Source: Piscicola geometra
Lineage: Eukaryota; Annelida; Clitellata; Hirudinida; Piscicolidae
Direction: 5' to 3'
NCBI GenBank assembly: GCA_943735955.1
Contig: OX030962.1
Span: 5,501,620-5,565,619 of the forward strand
Length of the DNA: 64,000 bases
Shown here piece after piece: positions 1-20,474 of this stretch. Within the stretch, counting starts at the first letter, position 1, and every line of letters begins with the position of its first letter. The position numbers were made by a program, and so were the translations under genes. The notes under the pieces were generated by a model. That model searched no databases and was not told where the DNA came from. It saw nothing but the letters and a program-made list of their open reading frames with translations.

Positions 1-332
1 GTTGTTGTTTGTGTTGTGGTGGTGTTGTTGTTGAAAGATATTTGCTTCACAAACCCCGAGAAGTTTTATCAAAAATTTATACATCTAAAAACTAAATTGC
101 AATTTGAAAAAAAATTTTTTTTGCCAATTATTGTTTTTCCACATTCATTTTCCACCAGCACGACGACGGAAGCACCATCAGCACCAAGTCAAGACAAGTC
201 GACGACTTATCGTTTTCCACACCGGTAGACTAAGCCATTTGAGTTTCAATGGAGTGTTTCATCGCCATCGCATTAAAGTAATGAATCAAGTAACGTTGCA
301 CCCAAGCGCCCAAGTTCTCCCCCCCCATTCAC

Positions 333-2539
333 GTTGTTTTGCCGCACCCTGTGGGACCCATGATCGCGTTCATGCCGGGCAGTAGAAGACCCCTAGGTGG
401 TGTTGATGATGATGATGATGGTGTTGATGATGATGTTGATGGCGTTGATGATGATGTTGATGGTGTTGATGATGATTTTGATGGTGTTGGTGATGATGTT
501 GATGATGATTTTGGTGATGCTGTTTTTGGGAATTTTGAAGTTGGTGGTGGCGTGGGAGATAAGATAGTGTTGTTGTTGTAGTTAGTCGTGTTTGATCTTT
601 GTTAGTGTTGTTGTTCGACAATGCCTTGTTACATTAATTCTATAAATTTCAAACTATTCTAAGTAAATACAATAAATCGTTTTTTAAAGTAAAACCATAA
701 AAAAGAAAAAAATATTTTCAAAAATGTGTTTTAAAAACAAGAAAAAGTCTCACGAAACGCCTTGAAGGATGGTCCGGCTGATGGTTGAGCGCTTCAGAAA
801 GTGTTCCCTGAGTTTGATTTCGTACGTGAGATTGTGGAAGCTCAAAATGGGGCCTGGAGCAAGGAAGGCAGGATGGGTTGGATGGATGGAAGGATGGATG
901 GATAGGTGGATAGGTTGATGGGTGGATAGGTTGATGGGTAGATAGGTGGATGGGTGGATAGGTGGATGGGTGGATGGGTGGATAGGTTGATGGGTAGATA
1001 GGTGGATGGGTGGATGGGTGGATGGGTGGATAGGTGGATGGGTGGATAGGTTGATGGGTAGATAGGTGAATGGGTGGATAGGTAGATGGAAAGGTAGATG
1101 AATTAATGGAAGAAAGAATAGATGGATGAATGGATAGTTGAATGGATTGATGGAAGAATGTGTGAAGGGGTGAAAGTGTAGATCTAAGATAATTGGTTGG
1201 GTGAGTAAGAGAGTGAGAGAGAGAAAGATATAGTAAGTGACCAAGTTGGGTTGAACGGGATGAATTATATTTTGAGTGCAATGGATGTGAGGGGTATAGG
1301 TGAGAAATTTAGTTGGATGTGGGTGGGTGAGCAGTTGATTGATAGGGAAGAATTGCTCGAATTCGCGAAAACAACCGTGAAGTACATTGACTGATTACAC
1401 ACTCTCAGATATTTTTAAAATCAAATTACTATTGTTATTAGATGCATATTAAAGATACTTGAATAAATTACTCAACAAATAAGAGTCGAAATTTTTTTTC
1501 AATGTTATAAAAACAATTTTAAAATAATTATTTTAAATAAAATTGGAAACCTCTTGAAAAAACGCTTAAAAAACTTTGACACCAGTACCATTGATGAGCG
1601 ACGACTTGGGTTCCGCCTTCTTGTAGGAAATATCATTGTCGTCCTCTTCTTCTTCCGTCACCTCTTCGGTTATCCTGGAACACCATTAATTTACTTTCAA
1701 AACTTTTATTTTTTTTCAGGTTCAGTCCGTTTTTACCGAGTATTATGAGAGCGGACCTTAAAATATTTCTAATACACCATCAAAACTAAAATTAAACACC
1801 GTCAATTCGAAAAATATTCCTTACACCAACAACCAGCAAACACAACAACTTTTTAGCCCACTTGAATCTTTAAAAAAAGCTTGATTAAAAAAACCAAAAA
1901 ACCAAAATATTTTCAAACACACCACAACTGGAATTCTTCTTCACGACCACAACCTCCGCTAATCCCAATCCACTGTAAACCCCTTTCATCTCTCCCAAAA
2001 AATACAAAATCTTCTCCATCGCCCTTCCAAGAACCCCCACAACGAACGGGATGGGCAGGGCATCTTGACTCATTTGCTGCAACTCGGCTTTGCGTCTTTC
2101 CATCTCGTGCTTGAAGGCGTCTCGCTGTCGCTTCAGCTTCCTCCGCTCCTCCTGCAACTCCTGCTTCTTGTCGTTCAACGCAGCCAAGCGGAAAGCAGCC
2201 CACGAATTCACGACCAGCTCCGATGGGTCGCTCTGTGGATCGGGATGGGAGGGGTGAGGTTTGTGGTTTAGTTTAGTGGTGTTGGTGTTTTAGTGGATGG
2301 CATGTTGCCAGGTTAGAAAGTGGTTAAGGCTGGTGTTTCGATGGATTGGACGTTTTCAATGTGCGTAAAAATTGATATAAATCTTTTGTGCTTGTGTGTT
2401 AGGAGATGTGGTGTTATTTGGTGGACTGCAGTATCTGAATGCCTAAAGGAGTCGTCAAGTGAGCACTAGACAACCACTATTCTACCTTCATTTCGTTCAG
2501 AGACACCCTCAAAAACTTCTTCTTCTCCTTCTTTGGCAT
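333..2539 (-). CDS. ABCG2-like (White subfamily) ABC half-transporter, 5' part only
   Basis: Five exons can be joined: 2539-2486, 2232-2048, 1674-1589, 853-754 and 392-333. All introns are GT-AG and the phases agree (0, 2, 1, 2, 2). Exon 1 starts MPKKEKKKF. Exon 2 encodes a charged coiled coil of about 50 residues (KKQELQEERRKLKRQ). Exon 3 is acidic (TEEVTEEEDDND). Exon 4 encodes PILSFHNLTYEIKL, which matches the start of the ABCG2-type nucleotide-binding domain. Exon 5 holds the Walker A loop, GPTGCGKTT. The rest of the NBD and all membrane segments lie beyond the left edge. ABCG proteins work as dimers of NBD-TMD half-molecules exporting lipophilic substrates. The N-terminal extension of roughly 110 residues, with a coiled coil, is unusual for ABCG2. 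The family call is strong. Linking exons 1-2 to the NBD rests on splice phase only. Confidence 0.78.
399..520. repeat. GTTGATGAT trinucleotide-type repeat in ABCG2-like intron
   Basis: A GATGATGTTGATGGT array directly abuts the acceptor of the Walker A exon. On the transcript strand it reads ATCATCAACACC and then CACCTAG, so the repeat occupies the place of the polypyrimidine tract. Confidence 0.85.
868..1150. repeat. GGAT/GGTGGATA minisatellite in ABCG2-like intron
   Basis: An imperfect array of GGATGGGTGGATAGGTTGATG-like units lies in the intron between exons 3 and 4 of the ABCG2-like gene. On the gene's own strand it reads as ATCC/ACCC, directly upstream of the exon 4 acceptor. Long His-Pro-Ser-Ile/Thr frames across it are repeat artefacts. 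Confidence 0.9.
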
Positions 2540-9781
<7,242 letters not shown>

Positions 9782-10146
9782 TGAGAAATTAAATCTTGCA
9801 AATGAGCGCTATAAAAAGAATCATCCGCTGAAGCCCGAAGTCCGTTACTTTACATGATGCCTCCATACTTCTACGAAATACCTTGTTTGTGTGCATGAAG
9901 GGATCTTCTACGAAGATGTGGGTTCAAACAATAACTTTAAGTAAAGTTTAAACTTTTATTACAATGAAACGCTTAACGGATAGAATCGTTAAATTCGAAT
10001 GCCCATCCGGCGTACACTTTAATGACGAGTCATTTTGTCGATTCATCATTGAGGAGCGTCTTTCACTCCAGTATCGACACGTGTGTGCAAGTGCTAATCA
10101 ATGCATTTTATAGGTAATATTATTGATTGGGATAGTTTTTTTTCCA

Positions 10147-10310
10147 TGATGATGTTGATGATGAAGATGGTGAAGATGATGATGATGATGTTGTTGATGA
10201 TGATGATGATGATGAAGATGGTGAAGATGGTGAAGATGGTGATGATGATGTTGTTGATGATTATGATGGTGACGATGTTGATGATGATGATGATGATGAT
10301 GAAAGAGGAG
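10147..10310. repeat. GAT/GAAGATGGT trinucleotide repeat
   Basis: An interrupted GATGATGAT array with GAAGATGGT and GTTGTTGAT variants. The Met-rich and His-rich frames across it are artefacts. Confidence 0.9.
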
Positions 10311-11629
10311 CATGTTGATGATGACGATTCTTATTATTATTGGTATTAACGATGCTGGACCTTATCTTTGAGGACCTCAGCATGACATGTATTTTGATTC
10401 CTCCTTCTCGCGTTGTGGTCTCTCTCCAGCAGTTCTCATCGCCGCATTTGACTGTATATCTGTACGTGCACATTCCTTAACCAAGTTTTTACTTTCATAA
10501 TCATTTCAATTATTTGTATCCATAAAATTATTGTTATAACTTAATAAATAAATAATTTAGTTAAATAATTGTTTTAGTCTAATTTTCGCTTATTATAAAT
10601 GACATGAATCCCTTCCTACCTTTCTATTTGCCATCCATGCCACTCTATCCCCCCCTTGTACCCTCACGGCGTATCTGTTCCCCCTGCACTGCATTCAATT
10701 ACGCGTAATCGAGACTAGATGCTCCATCCCAGGATGATTCATACACTCAGTCCCCCAAGCAACAAATCCCTTATGAGCCCACTCATCAATTTTATTTTTG
10801 TACCGTTACTGCTTTTTCGTTGATAAGAGCGTTAAACCGTTAGATTTGGCCAAAATGCCGGGAGAAACTACAAAACAGAGAGACTTTGGGCTCTTCATTT
10901 TAGCATCGGTTTTTGAAACTTACACAATTGTATAGTTTTCTTTAATTACATAGTTAAATTAAATAATTAAATAGCTTTTCAAGGATAGTTAATTAGGGAA
11001 AAATTAATTAACCAACTAATTAATAGAATAATTAAACTTCAATAAACTTTTAATTCCTTCGACTCATTCATTCGGGGTCTCCATGCAATTAGCCGTGGGA
11101 CAATACCAAACGTCGCATTACTTCATAAAACGTCATAAAAGTCCTAAAGCGGCGCCTTTATTATCATCTTGTACTGCCTCTTTTGACCCTCCAGACACAC
11201 CAATGTCCCATAGTGTTCTCATTGCTTTGCTGCTGCTGCTGCTGCTGATGCTTTTATTGTCTTGACCCTTGTCGTCCCCGAGTGTGTCGCTGAAACGAGG
11301 TCCGTTTATTTGCGGCTCATTTTAATTATACAAATGTTTAATTTTTTTTTGGGGAGTTTTTTTAATATTATTCTGTTAAATTCGAAATGTAAAAAATATT
11401 TTTTTCGATTTATACAACTTTTGCTTGTATTGTGAAAATGCCATTTTCGCAAAGTTGCTTTTGAAAATACAAAGATAAGCGTGGCATTCGTGTGTGCCAA
11501 TTGACGGTTTAACCAAACTTTCCGTTCGTTAGAACTCTTGGCAGTTTCATCGATCGGCGTTGTTATCTTGGTGGATGGAGTGCTTGGTTATGGATTTTTT
11601 AATGAAGAGTGTGGGATGGTTTGGAATAG

Positions 11630-11860
11630 GGTGGTTTGGCTTGGGGTGGGTTGGGATGGGGTAGTTTGGGATGGGATGGTTTGGGATGGGGTGGTTTGGG
11701 ATTGGGTGGTTTGGGATGGGGTGGTTTGGGATGGGGTGGTTTGGGATGGGGTGGTTTGGGATGGGGTGGTTTGGGATGGGATGGGGTAGCTTAGGATGGG
11801 TTGGATGGATGGTTTGGGATGGGTTGGATGGATGGTTTGAGGATGGGGTTGGATAGATGG
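11630..11860. repeat. 15-bp minisatellite (GATGGGGTGGTTTGG)
   Basis: About ten tandem copies of a G/T-rich 15-bp unit degrade into GGATGGAT-like sequence on the right. The plus strand carries runs of G and could form G-quadruplexes (inference). Gly-Trp-Phe frames across it are artefacts. Confidence 0.9.
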
Positions 11861-12582
11861 TTTGAGAATAGAAGGTTGATGGTCTGGAGATGGAAAATGT
11901 AATTAATTAATATTCGTTTATTTCAATTAGTTAAAATTCATTTATTTAAACTAATTAACATTCATTAATTTTATTTAGTTAACATTTTAATCAGGCGATG
12001 GTTCGATTTCTTTTCATTGGTGAGATTATAAGCTTAGAGTAACTTAGCGTGAAGACTTAGGCAGCGACTGTGGATTTATAAATACGAAAACTTTTTGCAT
12101 ATTATAAATGAATATTAATAATATAATATTATTATTATTATAAAAAATATAATATTATTATTATCACAAATAAAATAATAATAAGAATGATATAAATATG
12201 AATTAAAAATAAACTTTTAAGATTAGTTCATTAAAAATATTTTTTCATTTTTTTTAATGCTCGTAAAACTACTTTAAAAATGTTTTTTATTCATTGGAAT
12301 TATTATTTGAAAACTTTAATGCACCAAAAAGCTGAATTACATTTTTAAGTTTTAAAATAGAAGTTTTCAGATAGGAAATTGCTTTTTATAGAGATTCATA
12401 ATTGTTTTTTTGTCATTTCAGTTCGAAATCTGCTCAGAATATCTGCAAACGAGAATTTCATTAATTTTACTTTTTAGTTATCTTTTTATATTCAATCAAG
12501 AATTTAATAAATTTGAAACTTTTTTGGCAGCTGCTTCTCATTATGAATGTATTGATCAATTTTTCATCCACCAGTCTATCCA

Positions 12583-13098
12583 CCAGTCTATCCACCAGTC
12601 TATCCATCCATCTATCCATCCATCCATCCATCCATCCATCCATCCATCCATCCATCCATCCATCCATCCATCCATCCATCCATCCATCCATCCATCCATC
12701 CATCCATCCATCCATCCATCCATCCACCCATCCATTCATCCATTCATCCATTCATCCATCCACCCATCCATTCATCCATTCATCCATCCATCCATCCATC
12801 CATCCATCCATCCATCCATCCATCCATCCATCCATCCATCCATCCATCCATCCATCCATCCATCCATCCATCCATCCATCCATCCATCCATCCATCCATC
12901 CATCCATCCATCCATCCATCCATCCATCCATCCATCCATCCATCCATCCATCCATCCATCCATCCATCCATCCATCCATCCATCCATCCATCCATCCATC
13001 CATCCATCCATCCATCCATCCATCCATCCATCCATCCATCCATCCATCCATCCATCCATCCATCCATCCATCCATCCATCCATCCATCCATCCATCCA
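12583..13098. repeat. (CATC)n tetranucleotide satellite, about 490 bp
   Basis: An almost pure ATCC tetranucleotide tract, with an interrupted stretch of CCACCCATCCATTCATC near 12722-12785. Both strands show open His-Pro-Ser-Ile and Met-Asp-Gly-Trp frames simply because the unit has no stop codon. Confidence 0.98.
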
Positions 13099-15029
13099 TT
13101 CATTCCATCCCTCTTTTAAGAATATATTATCCCACTAAGCGAGGGCTAACGCATAAAACATACGACATCGTGGCGTGTGTTATCGGCAAATCACAAAAAC
13201 AAAACAGAAAAACTGCTTCAAAAATGTCCGATCAAAAAATAAATAATGCTTAAATGTATACTTTTAATAAATAGATACTGAAAAACAACAATAAAAATAA
13301 TATTAATAATAAAGACAAACAACCATAGGACAATAATAGAAATAATAATAATAAATAAAAAACAACTAGACCAATAGTTAATAAAACTAATGAACAAATC
13401 AATCAAAACCTCAATACTGCTTGTGGCACTCTAGCCAATTGTACACCCTGATTGATGGGGTAGCATGTCATGCAGTCATGCAGTCACTGCAGTCACTGAA
13501 GTCTGTCCGGCAAAAAGAATCATTGTGGCATCTGCATTGCTTCACCAACGACGATCAAAGCGTGGATTGGCTCTTCGTTGCTGTTGCAGTGCTTTTGTCG
13601 AATGTCTATCAAACCTTTATTTGATTTATCATTGAAATTATAAAAAATATCATCCTCCTCATCATCATCATCATCATCGTCATCCTTATCATCATCATCA
13701 ACAACATCATCACATTTCCAATTATCAGCTTAACAGATCACTTCCAGTGAGCTCTTCATCACCTCAGGCTTTCTGTCACAGCCACTGTCATCCATCTATC
13801 ATCCTCCCCTCCTTCCACTCTCTTCCTCTTTATCATCATCCTCTTCCCATCTTCTTCCCCTTCATCTTCATCATTTTCCACCCATCCTCTTCCTCCCATC
13901 TTCTTCCTCTTCATCATCATCACCTTCCACCCATCCTCTTCCTCCCATCTTCTTCTTCTTCATCATCATCATCATTACACACATCATCTTGGTCATCATC
14001 ATGGAACTGGACCAAATTCCGCGCTCCAAATTTTTGTTTTTGTCGCACAATTTTTTTTCTCAATGCAAATGGTTTTTCTTTTGCTCAGCTAATTGAAAAC
14101 CTTTCTTAAATAATTATTCTCATCATGATACCATCCCCATTAGCCTCATCTCCGACAGGAAATGCAGATGATTGCTTTGAACAGTTCACGGAAAAACGCT
14201 TTTTTATTTTCTTTGGAAATATTCGGAAAACTGTTCTGGAAATGTATACAAGTGTTAATTCATAATTTCTGTTTTCAATAATTTATAATTTCAAAAATTT
14301 TATTTTCAAAATTTTATTTTCCCGAAATATTTCGTGGACCTTTCTCGGAATAGAATTCAAATATTAATTTTCTGTTTTTATTTATCAATTTATTTCAATT
14401 TTTCTATGTTTTTTCTTCCATGTTTTATTTCTTGGAACGAAATAAATAATCGGTTTTTAATATTTTAAATTAGTTTTTTTACTATTTTAATTTATTATTA
14501 TTCTGTATCGTTCATGATGATGATGTTTATTATAAATAATGGAAATAATTAATTTCATTAATATTTTAATATAAAATAAATGTTTAAAAAAACAACAAAC
14601 AAAACGTTTACAAACGACATTTCATGCTCGATGCATAGCATCACATACCTTTTTTACGACTAATACTAAAAGGCATACATTGACCGTATTTCAGGGTAGA
14701 GTATAAATTATACGGCATAAGAGACAAATAAATGTTTGTGCTGAAGAGTTAATGAATTAATGGTGGAATTAATTCCAGTGTTTGCCTTAAGACCTTACAA
14801 AGGTGTCTCAGCTTTTATGAGTTTTTATTTTATCAATAAAGTTATTGATATTAATTTTATTTCTATTTTTATTATTCCCTTTTTTCCATTTTTATATATA
14901 AACCAAAAAGATTTATTTCATATTTTTCTGTGATTTATTATTGATAATTTGGTGCCCAAAAGCGGAAAAGACGAATAGGAAGTTATGATTAATGGCATGT
15001 CGTTATTTCCGGGGTTAACTGCACCACTC

Positions 15030-15420
15030 TTCCATTTTTCCATCCACTTTTCCATTCATTCATCCACTATTCATCCACCATTCATCCACCATTCATAAAT
15101 CATTCATCCATCCATTCATCCATCCATTCATCACTATTCGTTCAATATTCAATAGTTCACTCACCACTCATTCTTTCATCCACCATTAATTCATTCTCAA
15201 CCATTCATTCATCCACCATTCATTATTCATCAACCATTTATTCATCCACCATTCATTATTCATCAACCATTTATTCATTCATCCACCATTCATTATTCAT
15301 CAACCATTTATTCATTCATCCACCATTTATTCATTCATCCACCATTCATTCATTCATTCATCCGCCATTCATTAATTCATCCACTATTCATTAATTCATC
15401 AACCATTTATTAGCTCATTC
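15030..15420. repeat. Degenerate ATTCATCCACC repeat
   Basis: Imperfect copies of ATTCATCCACC, including three near-identical copies of a longer unit (CACCATTCATTATTCATCAACCATTTATTC) around 15210-15330. It resembles a decayed version of the 12.6-kb tetranucleotide satellite. Confidence 0.85.
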
Positions 15421-15944
15421 CGGACCAAACATGATACAAATTGAAGAGTAAATTGACAGACAAGACTTCTATTTGGAGCTTCCACTTGAGGCTTCGACAA
15501 CACGTCTAGAAAGGTCGAATGCCACTCCCCCTCTTCTTCCTCTTTCTTAAAAACCCCCTCTTCTCCAACCCTTCCCCCCCCCCTCTCTCCCAACGTTCAT
15601 CCATCTTTCAACTACGGTTTATTTATTATCTTTTTGCATATCTATTTGCCCATTCATTTATCTCCTAGCTTTCCATCGACTAACACACTTTTATAATTTA
15701 TGGATAATTTCATCTATTCATTCATATACATCCCACTCATCCATTTATTCATCCATTTGTCCATCCATTTATCAGTTCATTTGTCCATCCATTTATTTAT
15801 TCATTTGTCCATTCATTTATCCATTCATTTGTCCATTCACTCACTCACTCATTTATTAATTCATCCAAATGCTCATTCATCCCTCTCATCTTTTTGAGTG
15901 AAAAACAATAGTTCTTTCCGATTAACAGCATCTGAGCAAACAAG

Positions 15945-16150
15945 CTGCTGATGATGATGATGCTGAGGATGATGATAATGATGGTGATGATGATGGTGAT
16001 GATGATGAGGATGATGATGAGGATAGTGATGATGACAATAGTGATGATGAGGATAGTGATGATGACAATAGTGATGATGATAATAGTGATGATGAGGATA
16101 GTGATGATGACAATAGTGATGATGACAATAATGATCCTGATGATGGTATA
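15945..16150. repeat. GATGATGAGGATAGT array
   Basis: A GAT-based array with a higher-order unit of GTGATGATGACAATA / GTGATGATGAGGATA. No coding support. Confidence 0.9.
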
Positions 16151-16479
16151 AATGATGGTGATCTCCTTGCTTTCGGTTGTATTGGCACAGCAAACAGCAA
16201 GCACTGAAGCAACGTCACTCACACCCACCGTTCTCTCGTTCCAATGCAAACATTCATTAAAAGACTATGTCCCTTCCTGGTAGGTAGGTAGGTAGGTAGC
16301 TTGATCTTGTATGTTTGGGATGGATGTCCAGCTGATCATTTGAATCCTTTTGCATCCTTCTTCCCTCCATCTCCCTCCTTCATCTCCCTCCTCCATCTTC
16401 CTTCTTCCCTCCATCTTCCTTCTTCCTTCCATCTTCCTCCTCCACTTTTTTCTTTTTCTACATCTTTCCACAAAAATGA

Positions 16480-17030
16480 AAACAATAATAATATAAAAAT
16501 AATATAAATATTAATAATATAATAATAATATAATAATAATAATATAAATAATAATATAAATAATAATATAAATAATAATATAAATAATAATATAAATAAT
16601 AATATAAATAATAATATAAATAATAATATAAATAATAATATAAATAATAATAATAATATAATAATAATATAAATAATAATATTATTAATAATATTTAATT
16701 ATTATAAATATATATAAAAAATAATTTTAAAAATTTTTTGTAAAAAATAAATAAATAATAATTAATAATAATAATAATATATTAATAATGATATAAATAA
16801 AAATATCATAATAATATTATAATAATATAATAATAATAACATAAATAATAATATACTAATAATAATATAATAATAATATAATAATATTAATATAATAATA
16901 ATAATAATAATATAATAATAATATAATAATAATAATATAATAATAATAATATAATAATAATAATATAATAATAATAATATAATAATAATAATATAATAAT
17001 AATAATATAATAATAATATAAATAATAGTA
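16480..17030. repeat. (TAATAATATAAA)n AT-only repeat
   Basis: About 550 bp of almost pure A/T made of AATAATATAAATAATAATATAA units. It is expected to melt easily. No gene. Confidence 0.95.
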
Positions 17031-20000
17031 TCTTTGCCTCTTTAAGAACAAGAACTTTCCACCGACGAAATCTCTCACTGGTGCCTCACAGCACAGTTGT
17101 AATTCATTTATGCAGCCCAGTTGTTGTTTCAGTGGAGATTAGGCTTCCTAATTAAACTTTCTGTTTCCATTTTCCTGCTTTCATGTTCCATGTAATGATG
17201 ATAACCCCCATAAATGTGGCGGTGACTACTGGATTGAAATAATTTGTATAATAAATATATAATTGAAATACAAATTGATTTAGATAAATGAATAATTAGG
17301 TATTCTTTGAAAGTTAAATGAAATAATAAAACATAAAAAGACCATTACGGAATACCTTTATCCCTTACATTGTATTTCTCTAACTTCAAAGGCTTTCTTT
17401 GAATTAAAAAAAAAACAAATAAAATAATTTTAATGCAAGGCAATAAGGTGGTAAAAAAGTAATTGAACGCCGTAAGTAGCGGAGTAATAGTACCTACGGG
17501 CACCGTTACCTTTTCAGTAATGGCGTTAGTTTTAGAATGTGAAGAAATGTAATTATTTCTTCTTCTACGTCTCCTTGCACTTTATCTTTTTTAAATGATT
17601 GTTGAGTGAATGGAGGGAAGGCTTCAGTGATGGCTTCTTGTCGTTTGTGCCCTATCAAGTGCCCTAGTGTTGCCCTGAGAGCTGGTTCTTCCTGGAAGCA
17701 GAACAGTCCTATTATTTATCTTATTTTCAGTCATTTTTATTTTATTATTTTTATTATTTTAGTCCTATTATTTTAGTCTTATTAATTGTATTCTTTTTCA
17801 TATCCATCCTCCTCATCACTCAACCTCCATCACTCATTGTAGCCCTCTTCCTCCCCACAACATCTTTCCCATCCTTCCTTTCCCATCAAAGACATCACTA
17901 CCTCATTTTTGATCCATCTTCCTACTCTTCCTTCATCTCTCTCTTTCTTATTCTTTCCATAATTAAGTTTACAGCGTCAATTTCATCATCAAACTTCTTC
18001 ATACTCCGTCAAGCAACGTCATTTTGTTCTTTCGATCATTATCATCATCAGCAGCAGCCTTATCATCATCCTCACTTGCATCATCATCACCATCATAATC
18101 ATCATCATCAGCATCATAATCATTACTTTTATTTCCTTCAATTATTCTTCTCTCCCATTCCATTTCCTTTTCCTGATTTCTTCCCTTTTTCTCACCTCCC
18201 TCTCTTTCCTTCTTCTCTTTCTCCCTCCCTCCATTGACCATCCTTGCAAGAAATCAGCGGCAATTATGCTTGTTCGCAAGGAACAGGCCTGACTAATAAA
18301 AATTAGAACTAACGAAAATTGTTTTCAATTATTCTAAATTATGATATATTTATCATAATTTAGAATATTACACGCATATAAAATTATTTTCTAGTTTCGA
18401 ATTCCTGAAGATTGCTTTTCATTATTTCAGAGTTTTTATGTATTTTATTAAGTTGATTTTATTGGACACTTATGAATCTACGCACTTACAAGAGGCTATG
18501 TACACGGCAAACGAAGCCACCAAATGGAAGAGAGGATTAGCGAGGAGCGAAGATGTGAATTGCTTTGGGAGGAATGCATGTTTGGTAATTTGATTATTTA
18601 ATGGCTAAAGATGATGATGCTGACGGTGATGATGATGAAAAGAGTGAATGAGTGATGGTGGGATGATGACCATGGTCAAAGAAAAATATGAGCAATCCCA
18701 ATTTACAGAATAGCAATAGAAATAGCCTGAACTAATTAAATGAAGATTGCATTCTATTTATGGAGATTTATACATTCCTCAAGTTTCTAAATGAGAACCT
18801 AAATAAGCACACGCAAAAACTAAAAGCAGAACAAAATCACGGAGAAAGAATGATTTGATTAGCGGGTCTTTCATGAAATGCATTGACAAATCCGCATGAG
18901 AATCATTATAAAAATAATTAACATTAATAAATAAAATCAAAAGAATTATTTGTTTTAATAATAAGAAAATAAAAAATAAAAAGAGTGCAAGCGGCTTATA
19001 TTAATCGCTGGATCTCATCCATCATACCCGTCATCATTACTATCACCGCCATCATCATTACTATGACCCCTCGTCATTATCGTTACTATCACCCTTGATC
19101 ATCATCATTACCCTATTCTCTCCACAATCATTACTATCACCCCAATGATAATAATCATTATCATCATGTCACTACTCTATTAAAAACAGATTCGTAATCA
19201 GTTTTTCCCTCATCCTACCCATCTTACTCATTTTGGTAGTTATCATACATATTCATATAATCAATATGATAATTATGTTTATGTTGATGATGATGATAAT
19301 AATAATGGTAATGATGATGATAATTGTAATGATGATGATGGTGGTGATGATGATGGTGGTGGCAATGATGATGATGATCATTTATATATATAGGTATATA
19401 CAAACACATCGATCCTTAGATACTATTAATAGAAACAAGAGTACAAATTGAATGATACGATACGTATATATATGTTCCATCCAAAGTCGCTGTGCCGACC
19501 AAAGGTACGATTTGCATACGTAATTAGTCTATTTTTAGCTATTTGGACCAAACTAGAATTAGTGTTTGAATTTGATAAATAATGAGGGTCTATCTAAACC
19601 TTTCAAACTAAAAATATAATTTAGATGTTATTTCAAAATCTAATTAATAATTATATCTAAACATACAGTTTTTTTAATATTATTATAATAAAATTTTCGA
19701 ACTAAAAATATAATTTAGATGTTATTTTAAAATCGAATTAATATCTAAACTACTATCTAAACCTACAGTTTTTTTTAAATATTTTCAAACTGAAAATAGA
19801 ATTTAGATGTAATTAATAATTAGAATATAATAATCTAATTAATAATTCTAATTATATTCTAATTAATAATTTTTTACAGTTTTATTTAATTCCAATTCCA
19901 ATATTTAATACCAATAATTATCAAAAATTTTATACAAATAAATGTCAGAAATAATAAAACAAATTAATCCTGTAAAAAGATATAAAATGTAATAAAAAGC

Positions 20001-20353
20001 ATATAAAAAATGTCATAAAAATTATATATAAAATTTAATAATAATAATAATAATAAAATTCAGAAGCGCTATTTGTCAGGTACTTAGTGGACTAATAATA
20101 ATAATAGATTAAAAATATATAAATAGAATAAAAATATCATGAAATAAATGACTGAGTAAATGACTAAAAATGACTAAGTGGATAAGTCAATGATATAAAA
20201 GAAAATAAGAGAGAAGATGATTAATTAAATGCTATTAATACCAATAATTATCCAGAAATTTAATAAAAATAAATGTTAGGAATGTAATACAAATAAATTT
20301 CAAAAATAATAAAACAAATTAATTCCTAAATTAATAATGAAATAATAAAAAAG

Positions 20354-20474
20354 AAATTCATGCAGGTGCCAAAATCGTGGGATCAATTGCACAAGCTTGA
20401 TTTTGACACCCTGTGCCCTTGTGGCACTTGCTTGTGCAAATAACTCCACGGATTTTGCACCTGCATGAATTTCT
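20354..20474. repeat. Inverted repeat flanking the Cys-rich coding block
   Basis: AAATTCATGCAGGTGC plus following bases at 20354-20383 is repeated in inverted form at about 20445-20474. The two arms bracket the Cys-rich tail of the element's ORF, and the stop codon lies within one arm. Confidence 0.8.

Larger units (their letters stand above)
9782..12580. other. Intergenic, repeat-rich, no gene seen
   Basis: AT-rich sequence downstream of the GPCR. It contains a GAT trinucleotide array (about 10147-10310) and a minisatellite (about 11630-11860). No ORF or splice-flanked exon with recognisable protein content was found on either strand. Confidence 0.6.
13099..19469. other. Long intergenic region of simple repeats and AT-rich DNA, no gene seen
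   Basis: Contents: CAT/CTT-rich stretches (13650-13980), degenerate ATTCATCC repeats (15030-15420 and 15700-15870), a GATGATAGT array (15945-16150), a TAATAATA tract (16480-17030), CAT repeats (18030-18130 and 19020-19170) and a GAT array (19285-19380). No supported coding exon was found on either strand. Confidence 0.6.

Noticed and set aside
1..330. Next NBD exon of the ABCG2-like gene inside the left edge
   Set aside because: A minus-strand stretch near 200-140 reads SSTCLDLVLMVLP, superficially like the sequence after Walker A, but no acceptor gives the required phase and the ABC consensus is not matched.
12410..13253. Long His-Pro-Ser-Ile and Met-Asp-Gly-Trp ORFs
   Set aside because: They are produced by the ATCC tetranucleotide repeat, open in several frames on both strands. 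The flanking non-repeat codons are AT-rich and not protein-like.
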